Positions 9,501 through 18,752 of a DNA stretch of 22,193 bases are shown here, piece by piece. Source of the stretch: Paraphysomonas bandaiensis (Eukaryota > Chrysophyceae). The stretch covers positions 1 to 22,193 of the forward strand of contig CBFFRP010000390.1 of NCBI GenBank assembly GCA_965644295.1, given 5' to 3'. The stretch's first letter is position 1. Each line of letters opens with the position of its first letter. The position numbers and the translations under genes are program-made. The notes beneath the pieces are model-generated. The model had not been told where the DNA came from. It ran no database searches and saw nothing but the letters and a program-made list of their open reading frames with translations.

Positions 9501-9993
9501 GCAGGTGACGCTTACACAACAGTTCCAGTTCATCAAGCTTCAATGTAGAGTTGAGCCCCACTCGACCACCGTGAGTCAGATTAATTAAAGAAAGAGCGAT
9601 AGCACTGGAAGACGATGCAATACGATCGCATTGGGTTGACAGGCCTTTCAAATATTCCCGTGATATGTTGCGTTGCACAGAATGTAAACTGCCCGGAAAT
9701 ATGACACTTCGGGCGAATGAACGGAGTCCTAAGACCAAAAGGATTATCAATAACAGCAGAGTCCCGGGGGACGTCAGCAAGAAACTGAAAATATAAAACG
9801 GAAATATAAACACAACTAGAATGGGATAGACAACGACGACTCCAATCAATGTTATGACTGGGTTATACGCAATAAGTCTTCCCAATGTGAATAACTTATC
9901 AGCCAAACATTTTCGTGGGAATAGTTTACCGATACACAGAAATATGCCAAGGTCATAACAGGAGCAGCAGTACTCGGAATATAATTGAAGCAT
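6531..9993 (-). CDS. Membrane-anchored alpha/beta hydrolase, six exons, 966 residues
   Basis: Exons (minus, 5' to 3'): 9993-9442, 9394-9183, 9082-8652, 8520-8323, 8200-8046, 7883-6531. Introns are 47, 100, 131, 122 and 162 bases, all GT-AG, and every junction keeps the frame. The start is ATG at 9993; the stop is TAA. Residues about 38-90 are strongly hydrophobic, with two or three membrane spans. The catalytic fold follows: PNAGFYE, MNVCVFNYRGYGDSSG (oxyanion region), nucleophile elbow HGESIGG (Ser448), CDRTF, WAGNGLK, RWDTDV, then DPDDEII (likely Asp520). CGHNGWP near the end supplies the likely catalytic His933. About 400 Ser/Thr/acidic-rich residues separate the Asp and His, where roughly 25-40 are usual. 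The gene is likely a serine hydrolase (lipase, esterase or thioesterase type) at an internal or plasma membrane; substrate unknown. Confidence 0.9.
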
Positions 9994-10446
9994 CTTTAAA
10001 TCAAATCAATAAACACCAGCGCGGTTAATCTGTGGGGCAGCAGCCATCTCTCCCTTGAAATTAACAGATGTTGCTACCATTAGATACGTGCATGCCGTAT
10101 GTAGTTATTGATATCACGAATGTACTTCACTTAACACACTCCAAGCTACACGTGTTCTTGTGTTTGGCTGTATTCTTTAGTTTTGTATTGTATTGTAATA
10201 CAGTGGCCGAAATATAACAATGAAATACAGAATACATAGACAAACTGAAAATATGCATTGTCTTGTTGGCTCATCACTTCACTGCGTGGGGTGTGTTACA
10301 GGCGAAACAGTGTACAGATGTACAACAGTCCTTGTCGGACACTTGAGAAACAGTCAAGTTATTGGAGTGCCAATCCGGCAAACGATCTTTGCTTGTCACA
10401 CTGTATTTCTTGGAGAGCTTAGTCTATGAGTTGTTAATTCTAAACA
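9994..10446. promoter_or_regulatory. Divergent spacer between the hydrolase gene and the prefoldin pseudogene
   Basis: 453 bases between two outward-facing starts, so it should hold the hydrolase promoter. I see no TATA box or other motif that I could defend. A 69-codon plus frame at 10220-10429 is probably chance. Confidence 0.35.
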
Positions 10447-11016
10447 ATGGCTGATGTGAACCCGGTTGACTGTGTCTAATGAGCGTGAAGTTAACGCCGT
10501 GGACTTGTCGTTAGACCAGCTGGACAGTTTGAAGCAACAACATGAAGATGAACTCCAGGAACTCCATAATTAGCTCGAGCAGCTTCATGGAGCTAAAAAG
10601 CGCTATATAACGCTAAAAATGTTCTCCAAGATATGTCGACTTCCAATGACGGGGCACATATGCTTGTCCCGTTGACGTCATCCTTGTACGTTCCTGGATT
10701 TGTACGCAATTAGGAACACTAGATACTTTTGCGAAAAAGTGCTCCGAAATGCAAAGAATTACTGTCAAGAAAGGTGACGATTAGGTATATTTTTCTCGGG
10801 TATTCTCACTGAATACGTGTACATTTAGATGACACTTGTGGACAAATCGATTGAAAGTGTAAAAAAGATATGCCGATTATGAGGATTTGTATTATAGTAA
10901 TGTTCATTCATTCCATTTAGGTTGCCATCAATAAAATGAAAACACTAGACCAAACAGTAATGATGATTAAATACGAAGTTGCCATGGCTCGGGAGCAACA
11001 GGGGGCGAAGAACTAG
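10447..11016 (+). pseudogene. PFDN5: Broken prefoldin subunit 5 gene
   Basis: Prefoldin 5 is one of six subunits of the cytosolic chaperone that passes unfolded actin and tubulin to the CCT chaperonin. Identity rests on LVPLTSSLYVPG (10660-10695), preceded by LDQLDSLKQQHEDELQELH and LEQLHGAKKRY in the first helix. The last exon reads INKMKTLDQTVMMIKYEVA and ends at TAG 11014-11016. A plausible intron, 10774-10920 (147 bases), joins ELLSRK to VAINKMKT in frame. Damage seen: a one-base shift near 10470, TAG at 10571, a one-base loss near 10611, and TAG at 10711 plus another at 10720 with a short stretch missing after VPGFVRN. Because the intron remains, this is a decayed genomic copy, not a retrocopy. 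A working copy presumably lies elsewhere. Confidence 0.85.
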
Positions 11017-12190
11017 TATGTTTGTCCGTGTGTTTAGTGGTTGGAGCGGGTGCCAGTTAAATATTAGTGGTAAAAGTAATTTGCTGTTCATGAGACTGCT
11101 TGATACTCGCGATCGTTATTGCACTCTTTCAGCATAAGATTTTTTTCTGAGTATTGTATCTAAGTGACCATACGCTCGTATTAATTTCAACATGGGTGTC
11201 AGATTAAAATGTAAACATATTTATTCTAGATTGAGTATCGCAGATTGTAACACCCGGCGCTCTCCGGTTAAACAATGGTAAAAAGTAGAAAGCAATATTT
11301 TAAAACCGCGAAAGACATGTACTAATCTTTCGCAAAGATATTGGTTAGCTAAAAGTTTTGAATACAGACAGAGTTGTAAATGTGAATGGGCATATACTTC
11401 CAATCCTCTGCTGTATGAGAGCAATATAAGGTAGTTAAATTGCAGTTCTGTACAGTTGTACTCCTATTAATCGTCCTGTGAGAATGAATGACAATAAGTA
11501 TATAGTAGTAAAACGGAATATATTGACGATGCAAGTTGTAGAGACGAAGTATGATCGTACGCGAAATGAGTGGTAGTAGAGAGTAGAGACAACATGAAAT
11601 TGGTGAATGATAAGAGATATTGATTATAATTTATAATTCTCAGCATTGAGTATAAGTTTATCTTCTGTTGTTAAATTAACACTTCTCATAAAATGTCAAA
11701 CTTTGATATTCAAACTATATGCTGAGCTAATGTATACCATCAATATAGCAGCTTTAATAGTTTTGGAGTACGTCGTGTTTACTGATGTAGCTCACTTTTA
11801 ATGGATTAGAAGCGCTTCATGTTTTTGTAGAATACAATTTAGTATATTTTACCTTTCTTGCATCCTGTTTAATAAGATATAAATAGATGTAATGCAATTG
11901 GGAGTGGTATAAGCAATGTCGCGTCAGTGGTGCTGTAATAGATTAAGCACTGACTACGTGAGTTATAGCTCCATATCAATTGTATTAAATGGGGCTGCTA
12001 TATGCAGAAACTACACATATCTCCTGGGTTGTTCCACATAACTGTTGCCATTTATTAAGCATATAACACCCTCCATATTATTTGAGTTTTACGTCTCCCA
12101 TTCTGAAACCAAAATAACGAGCATCAGTACGTCGATAAGCATCACAAGTTTTGATTCAACGGCTTCCGATATCCTTTATTCAAGGCTAAA
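11017..12190. other. AT-rich spacer
   Basis: Rich in A/T with frequent stops in all frames. I see no conserved motif, RNA gene or repeat worth naming. It lies between the 3' ends of two convergent broken genes, so no promoter is expected here. Confidence 0.4.
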
Positions 12191-12199
12191 TAATAGTGT

Positions 12200-13076
12200 C
12201 CTCAGTAACAAAACCTCTACTAGCAACAGCTTACATTATTAGTTTGCCAGTCCGAACGCAACGCTTAACTACCGTCACGCCCTGTTCACTGGAAGTGAAT
12301 GTCCATTTCTCACAAAGACGATTGGAGATACTCCTATGCATGGTTAATAAAATTCAAACATCAATCAATACGATTAGAGAGTTAGCAACATTAAGTCTAA
12401 AGTTGCCCCGTGGAACACCCATTAATCGTTGAGATAGGATATTCTTCAATCCTCTCTCAGGTACAGCAAGGTCACATTCCCGGTAAGTTTCCTGGTAAAA
12501 TTGACAGGATCATAACCTTTTTTCTACAGCACAAAACTTCTATCCCAAAATTCATTGAACAAATTTTCTGTTTGAACTGTGATATTCAAGACACTGTCAT
12601 ATGAACTGGTGTACCTTTCGGTGATTCATAATCGCGATAAAATTCTCTCTCAACGTTCCTGCGTGAGAAACGTATTAAAACGGGCTATTTCCCTACATTC
12701 TATCCCACGATGGTTGTTTCATCTGCTTTCATTCCCTATGTATCCTGGTGCACCACCGTCTACATATCTTTAACATCTTCAATAGTTAATGGATAGTGAA
12801 AAGGCATAGAAACACTCATCAGTGACCGCACTCGGGCCGTATCCGGTATCCTCAGTATTTTCCGAACACAATAGAAATATTTTAGAGAAAAGCGTGTGTT
12901 TTAGGTACTATACAGTAGGATTCCTACACAGAAAAATGACACTGGACATCATGATCACCGTTTTTGTTTACTTCAACTTCGATCATCTCCATAAATATCA
13001 GGAAGTTCACCGGACACGAGGGACATCCATGACAAACCCATAGAAGTATATACACAACAAACAGCCGTAGAGGCAT
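12200..13076 (-). pseudogene. Decayed gene for a probable secreted or ER protein, family unknown
   Basis: The ATG at 13076 starts MPLRLFVVYILLWVCHGCPS, a convincing signal peptide, and the frame continues to residue about 50. A GT-AG interval of about 79 bases ending near 12850 would join it in frame to DTGYGPSAVTDECFYAFS. Beyond that, protein-like fragments in shifting frames keep the right order: YVDGGAPGYIGNESR, REFYRDYESPKGTPVHMTV, VQTENLFNEFWDRSFVL, KKGYDPVNFTRKLTGNVTLL and QRLMGVPRGNFRLNVANS. TGA and TAG stops and frame changes lie between them. Some breaks could be unrecognised introns, but several are too close together. I do not recognise the family. The start lies only 51 bases from the RRM gene start, facing away. 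Confidence 0.45.
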
Positions 13077-13127
13077 GACGTAAATGTCATTCACCGTATC
13101 AAATTATTCACTCTACCGCAATCTTGA
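13077..13127. promoter_or_regulatory. 51-base head-to-head spacer
   Basis: Separates the minus-strand start at 13076 from the plus-strand RRM start at 13128. If both 5' ends are right, the promoters and leaders must overlap the neighbouring coding sequence, or an upstream exon is missed. No motif is evident. Confidence 0.35.
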
Positions 13128-14383
13128 ATGGAAGCTATGGACAATGCGCATATTCCTGAGACTAAAATGGAGCATTCAACTTGCAATCTTATCGTAAATT
13201 ATTTACCACACGATATAGATGATTATCAGTTGAAGGTGTCCAAACTATACGTATACACATACATATACATCGTAACAATTATATAGGAATTATTTTCTGA
13301 GGACGGCGAAATTATCAGGGCTAAAGTTGTGTGTGAGCGGAGCACAGGCAAGAGCTCATGCTTTGGTTTCGTTCTTTTCAAGAACAGACACGACGCACAG
13401 AGGGCTGTAGAGAATAAAAATGGAATGAGTGTTGGCATGAAGAGACTAAAAGTGGGATTTGCGAGGCCACCGAAATCACCTGAGTCTCGTAACTGTAAAT
13501 TATACGTGACAGACCTCCCGGCGCATTATAACGAATCCGATGTGCGCGTTTTATTTTCGCAGGTAAATTTATAATATATTGTACTGTTTCATCTCAAAAA
13601 TGTTTATCAGTATGGTACTATAGTTGAATGTAGACTACTGCTTGATTTCGCCGGCCAAAGCAAATGTAAGGCGTTTGTTGAATATAACTCTCGAGATGAG
13701 TGTGATGAAGGTAACCTCCCTGAACCATGACTTGTGTTAGTTATATTCTTCTATTAGCTATTATTTATACAAATGGCTTTGTTCCTGATGCTACAACGAC
13801 GTCAATTTCTGTGACTTATGCAGACCCAAATTATTTTCACATAAAGAATTTGGTCCGTTTTCAAAGTGAAAAAAATCGGGGAACGTGTGATTTAGGTAAT
13901 GTAACCAGGGAAATGGTGCATCAACACACCACTGCGGCACCAATACCACAGCCAATGACTGCTACGCATGCGCTACCGTCTGTTGCGATGCACACTAATG
14001 TAGCACAGCCGTCTATACCTTCCGTGACTCACGTCCCTGGTATGCAGCCCATTGGTGCTCCAACTGTAATGACTTCGTATGTTGCGAGATATGTTGTGCG
14101 TATACATGGCTTGCCAACATACGCGACCGTGGGGCACCTATTCTCGATGATAAACACTTATGGAATCGTTTTGTCAGCTCGAATTGAAGCTGGGGTGTCG
14201 GATATCGGATGTATATGCACCGGAACTGCGCAAGTAGAATTGGCTGCAACGTCAGCCATGGTTGAAGCGGCTCTCCGCACCCTCAATGAATCTGTATGCT
14301 TTGAGGGTAGTTCGACTCTACATGTAAGCTCCATATATAGCTTCACTTTTTATCTTACCGCTATGCAGGCCTTTCTGGTGTAA
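13128..14383 (+). CDS. Three-RRM RNA-binding protein (ELAV/CELF-like layout), five exons, 354 residues
   Basis: Exons: 13128-13235, 13287-13562, 13611-13710, 13758-14323, 14369-14383. Introns are 51, 48, 47 and 45 bases, all GT-AG. The ATG is directly preceded by an in-frame TGA; a second ATG lies three codons in. RRM1 has RNP2 LIVNYL (residues 21-26) and RNP1 CFGFVLF (61-67). RRM2 has LYVTDL (108-113) and CKAFVEY (147-153), closing with SISVTYADP. A Pro/Thr/His-rich linker of about 85 residues follows. RRM3 (about 273-354) starts VVRIHGLP and has weak RNP1 sequence (TGTAQVEL). The 1-2-linker-3 order matches ELAV/Hu and CELF proteins, which bind U-rich or GU-rich mRNA and act in splicing or mRNA stability. 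The last intron is a multiple of three without stops, so retaining it would change only the end. Confidence 0.92.
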
Positions 14384-15029
14384 CTTTGTGTTTCGATAGT
14401 CATTTTAATTGTTTTTGACGGCCTTGTTTAGTCATTGATTTTCTATTTCTTTTGTACTGTTTCATGTGAGATCTGTGAGACATCATCCTTCTTGAGAAGA
14501 TTCAACTTACTGTAGGTCATACAGTAGTCATATAGAAGTTTCACATTCAATAGGGTAATTTTTCGGTAAAGAGAAGTGTGGTGCTATAGATAGTAATGGT
14601 AGTTGCGCCAGAGTCCTGTTATAATGGCTATATAATTGTTTTACTTTCAAGACAACTAATTTCGCACTACATTTCGATGTGATGTACATTCATTGCCTTA
14701 GACATACCTTTTAATAAAATGTAATATGTGGATCAACGAAAATTATATATGAATTTAGTTTATCTACGAAACTTCTGTACGAATATTGAGCTAAATAAAA
14801 TTTCGTTTTTTTTGTTATATCCCTACTAATACCTCTTGTGTACAATAACTCTGGCCTAAGTAGAACTTAACCAAATTTTCCTGCTGAATGAGCGGCTATG
14901 AAACATACAATTGAAGATAATTTGTACTTTGCACTGAAGAAATCCAATACAAAATAGATTAAATAGAAGGGATGTATTTGTTCGTGAGACCCTTAGCTGG
15001 TTATTACATTCGCCATCGTCTTGTTGTAG
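14384..15029. other. Spacer downstream of the RRM gene
   Basis: AT-rich, no gene seen. The AATAAA-like motifs near 14713 and 14793 could be polyadenylation signals for the RRM gene, but they are common by chance in such sequence. Confidence 0.35.
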
Positions 15030-15305
15030 TGGTCGCACCTTGGTGCTTGCGGCGACGCACAAGCAGCTTCTGTAACGCTAAATAGTAGGATAACAGAATT
15101 TGTGCTGATTAGTTATGGGTAGAGGTCTAACTAGTATGTCTAGCATTCAACTAGCCACTATATTGGCACAGGTTTTTAACGCCTATTGCTAAATAAAAAG
15201 ACTTTCAATATGGGTAGCGGTCTAACTAGTATGTCTAGCATTCAACTAGCCCCTATATTGGTGCAGGCTTGTAATGCATATTGCTAAATAATAAGACTTA
15301 CAATA
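15030..15305 (+). repeat. Dispersed repeat, copy B, with 95-bp tandem duplication
   Basis: Same head as copy A (gcaccttgg-gcttg-ggcgacgcacaagcagcttctgta). Its tail is present twice: one unit starts tatgggtag at 15114 and the next at 15209, a 95-base period. Both read through ggtctaactagtatgtctag and attcaactagcc to aataagactt-acaatat-like ends. Copy A has only one tail, so the duplication occurred in this copy. The 188-bp satellite starts about 200 bases downstream. Confidence 0.8.
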
Positions 15306-15507
15306 TATCGTCTTGTTGTGTGTATAAGATAAAGGTTTTCGTAATAACATGATAACTTTAGTTATAGGCCATTCTGAAAACTCAATTAAGCCAGGAGGTA
15401 TACATGCAATAACTTGAATATGACCGCTCTCTACGTTGGGGGCAGAAACACAAATGTAAAGTTCATAGTTACAACTTGAAAATAGTGAAGCACATGCCAA
15501 CATAACC

Positions 15508-16746
15508 CTAATCGAACCAATTCACACTTGTTACCACAGTTCATCCAGCTACGAGTCGCCACCACAACGACACTGTGGGTTTGAGCAGTCATCAAAATCC
15601 ATTCCATAATAATCATAACATACCAATATACTCACTACATTGCATGCAAATGGCAAACTGTAGCCAAGCACATGGAAAATATGACCAAGTGGACACTAAT
15701 CGAACCAATTCACACTTGTTACCACAGTTCATCCAGCTACGAGTCGCCACCACAACGACACTGTGGGTTTGAGCAGTCATCAAAATCCATTCCATAATAA
15801 TCATAACATACCAATATACTCACTACATTGCATGCAAATGGCAAACTGTAGCCAAGCACATGGAAAATATGACCAAGTGGACACTAATCGAACCAATTCA
15901 CACTTGTTACCACAGTTCATCCAGCTACGAGTCGCCACCACAACGACACTGTGGGGTTGAGCAGTCATCAAAATCCATTCCATAATAATCGTAACATACC
16001 AATATACTCACTACATTGCATGCAAATGGCAAACTGTAGCCAAGCACATGGAAAATATGACCAAGTGGACACTAATCGAACCCATTCACACTTGTTACCA
16101 CAGTTCATCCAGCTACGAGTCGCCACCACAACGACACTGTGGGGTTGAGCAGTCATCAAAATCCATTCCATAATAATCATAACATACCAATATACTCACT
16201 ACATTGCATGCAAATGGCAAACTGTAGCCAAGCACATGGAAAATATGACCAAGTGGACACTAATCGAACCCATTCACACTTGTTACCACAGTTCATCCAG
16301 CTACGAGTCGCCACCACAACGACACTGTGGGGTTGAGCAGTCATCAAAATCCATTCCATAATAATCATAACATACCAATATACTCACTACATTGCATGCA
16401 AATGGCAAACTGTAGCCAAGCACATGGAAAATATGACCAAGTGGACACTAATCGAACCAATTCACACTTGTTACCACAGTTCATCCAGCTACGAGTCGCC
16501 ACCACAACGACACTGTGGGGTTGAGCAGTCATCAAAATCCATTCCATAATAATCATAACATACCAATATACTCACTACATTGCATGCAAATGGCAAACTG
16601 TAGCCAAGCACATGGAAAATATGACCAAGTGGACACTAATCGAACCAATTCACACTTGTTACCACAGTTCATCCAGCTACGAGTCGCCACCGCAACGACA
16701 CTGTGGGGTTGAGCAGAGTCATCAAAATCCATTCCATAATAATCAT
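15508..16746 (+). repeat. 188-bp tandem satellite, six full units plus a partial seventh
   Basis: Units start with ctaatcgaacc at 15508, 15696, 15884, 16072, 16260, 16448 and 16636; the last is cut at about 16746 and carries a two-base insertion (gcagagtc for gcagtc). The units are almost identical. Variants are patterned: units 1-2 have gtgggtttgag and later ones gtggggttgag; units 4-5 share acccatt where the others have accaatt; unit 3 alone has aatcgtaac. A short CCACA...TGTGG inverted pair lies in each unit. The 65-codon frames in each unit are not a protein repeat, because 188 is not divisible by three. The length is close to one nucleosome plus linker, as in many eukaryotic satellites. 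Confidence 0.97.
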
Positions 16747-18001
16747 TGCCACCAATCTTGTTGTGAAACGTATTCTACGCTGATATAATTTCTAACTGAT
16801 GACCTAAGATATCAGAGTTTCGTTGCACGAAGATGCCGCGGAACCACACAATGTCCGTGCCTTTAGAATTCATCCTGCTCATTTTTGGGGGTCTATTCAG
16901 CTTTGTCAGTTGCCTGTGATCTGCATACGATGTGTTGTCGCACAACGTAGAATACTTTAACGAAGGCAGTATTTATCTAATAAGAAGTCTGTTAACAGAA
17001 GTCTACAATAACTAAAGTACACATAATGAAATTTTCATCTCAAGTTCTTTGTTTATCTTCTTCAAACTGTTGTCATTTTCTTTATAACTTTGTTATCTTC
17101 CTTATCGTCTTGTTTAACATCATAAAGGCAACCTTTTATTCATTTCTTCTGCATCTTATTTTCTTATAATAATCTATTTTCGGCTTCAATAAGCTTACTA
17201 CTTGTTGAGTTGGTAGGTCTTGCCGGGACATAGCTCTAATCATTGTTGAGTTCACCCATAGTTGTGTCATCTCAAAAAACCTGACCACTCCACTGCCATT
17301 CTCCAATCGTTGATGAAGTACACAATAAATTTTGTAATGACCCCTCAACATCTCTCACTTTTCCTGGCTCTGTCCGTTTTAATGTCCTTCCGGATGTACA
17401 TAAACTTCAATTGTCTCAGACAGACACACGACCTGCCTGCGACAGATTATTCACGTATTTCAATGTGTATTCCAATGTATTTGAGTTACGACTTTTCAAG
17501 TTGTATGGTGTTTTTTTGAAAGTGTAGAATTCTGTCATAGCGTGTTTTGCCAACAGAACAAACTTCATTTCCATGCATTCACAGGAACTTGTGTGGAAAT
17601 GTATTGACAGAGACCAGCCATAACTAAACTTGCTGTGGTGGACATGGTGACGTTTTCAGATTTTTGATTGGTGCTGTATTACTTGCAGGGCGAGAAAAAT
17701 CGAAGGAGCGCCCAAGCATCCAAAGAGCATTCACTCTTGCTCGCACCGACTGCTGGGTAACCCCTGATAGACTCTCACAGGGTCAAAGGTAAGTCAATTT
17801 TACTATGGTTAACATTACAGTCTCGTTTAACGCACCTTTTATGCAGCAATAGGGTCCTGCGATCTCGGTAAGAAGCACATGCTGCAGCACCTCCCCAACA
17901 TCTCAATTGGGTAGCGAACACCCCTACGTGAGATGCCAAACCCACTATGGTCCGCAAGAACTGCATTTATTACAAGTTGGTAGGCGCTTGCTTGTTATTT
18001 G
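16747..18001. other. Spacer without a supported gene
   Basis: Short open frames on both strands (for example minus 17136-17351, plus 17262-17519) lack recognisable motifs and sit in low-complexity AT-rich DNA. A few protein-like fragments at about 17690-17770 (plus, ARKIEGAPKHPKSIHSCSH) may belong to the degenerate stretch that follows. Confidence 0.35.
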
Positions 18002-18752
18002 AGCTGGAGGGGTTTTTACCCGCTCCCGTTCCTGTGAGGCGCCAGGTGAGTCAGGTCCTGAGCATCCTCCCACTCCTAGTGCATTACTAGTGGTAGTTTG
18101 TCCACGATGCCATCCTTCGTACCACTCAGGGGCATTCGTGAAGGCAGTCAAATGCTTCGGGGTTGAAGACCTCCCTGCACTGCATTGTGAGGGATGTATA
18201 CTGTATACCCTGCAACAGCGGAAGAAAGCGCTCTTTGATCTTTGCATTGAGGCTTCTACTTAGGATCGTGCCTCAAAGGATTATGGCGTTCCTGGCCGGA
18301 CTAGTTTTTGCGACAAGAAGGCAGTCGTGGAAAGGTTCCACCTTGCTGAGCGCAAGGTCGTCAAGGAATTTGCTCTTGATGACAGTTATCGAAAGCGGCG
18401 GCGTTCCATGGTAACAACGAAGTGTTCCAACAGATATTCCACTAGGGAGCTTTGGACCCCACTTTTGTTTGAAGAACGGCTACATTGGGCAGTTGAAAGC
18501 ATTCCGTGCTGTTCTTCCAAATTCAGCTGTCATTGTGGGTCGATGCGTTCGGAGATACACGAAGCCATGGCTTGTCGTGATGTTGGAGGAACCTATGCAG
18601 GAAGCTCTCAGGTATCCAGCTTGTGCTGCTACTGCTGTGGCAGATACCGGAGTCATTCAGAAGACGGCGAGAAGCATCCGAGCCTGATGTCAGTGTGTGG
18701 TTTTTTATTTGCGTCAGTGCCATTCACCACAGACGTGGACATAGTAGCTTAA
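18002..18752 (+). pseudogene. Degenerate coding stretch, possibly a Ty1/copia pol remnant
   Basis: One frame stays open from 18002 to the TAA at 18750-18752 apart from a single TAG at 18261-18263. Residues before the TAG, HPSYHSGAFVKAVKCFGVED then LPALHCEGC and LQQRKK, resemble the copia pre-integrase zinc motif (His near GHPS, then CxxC followed by a KQ-R basic run). The typical HTD integrase start after it is not visible, so the assignment is tentative. Past about 18411 an overlapping frame (NGYIGQLKAFRAVLPNSAVI, RRYTKPWLVVMLEEPMQEAL, to TGA at 18687) looks more protein-like than the long frame, which turns Cys/Ser/His-rich. That implies a frameshift near 18400-18470. GC content is visibly higher than in its surroundings. 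Confidence 0.4.

Noticed and set aside
10571-10722. Reassignment of TAG to an amino acid, since three in-frame stops in the prefoldin copy and one at 18261 are TAG
   Set aside because: Frameshifts and a missing segment also break the prefoldin gene, the other decayed genes carry TGA stops, and the intact genes contain no internal TAG. There is no positive evidence for a changed code.
15575-16712. Series of near-identical 60-70 codon frames on both strands in the satellite
   Set aside because: They repeat every 188 bases, which is not a multiple of three, overlap on both strands, and begin with non-ATG starts. They are a by-product of the tandem array.
15508-16746. CRISPR array
   Set aside because: The whole 188-bp unit repeats with no unique spacers, and the surrounding genes are eukaryotic with introns.
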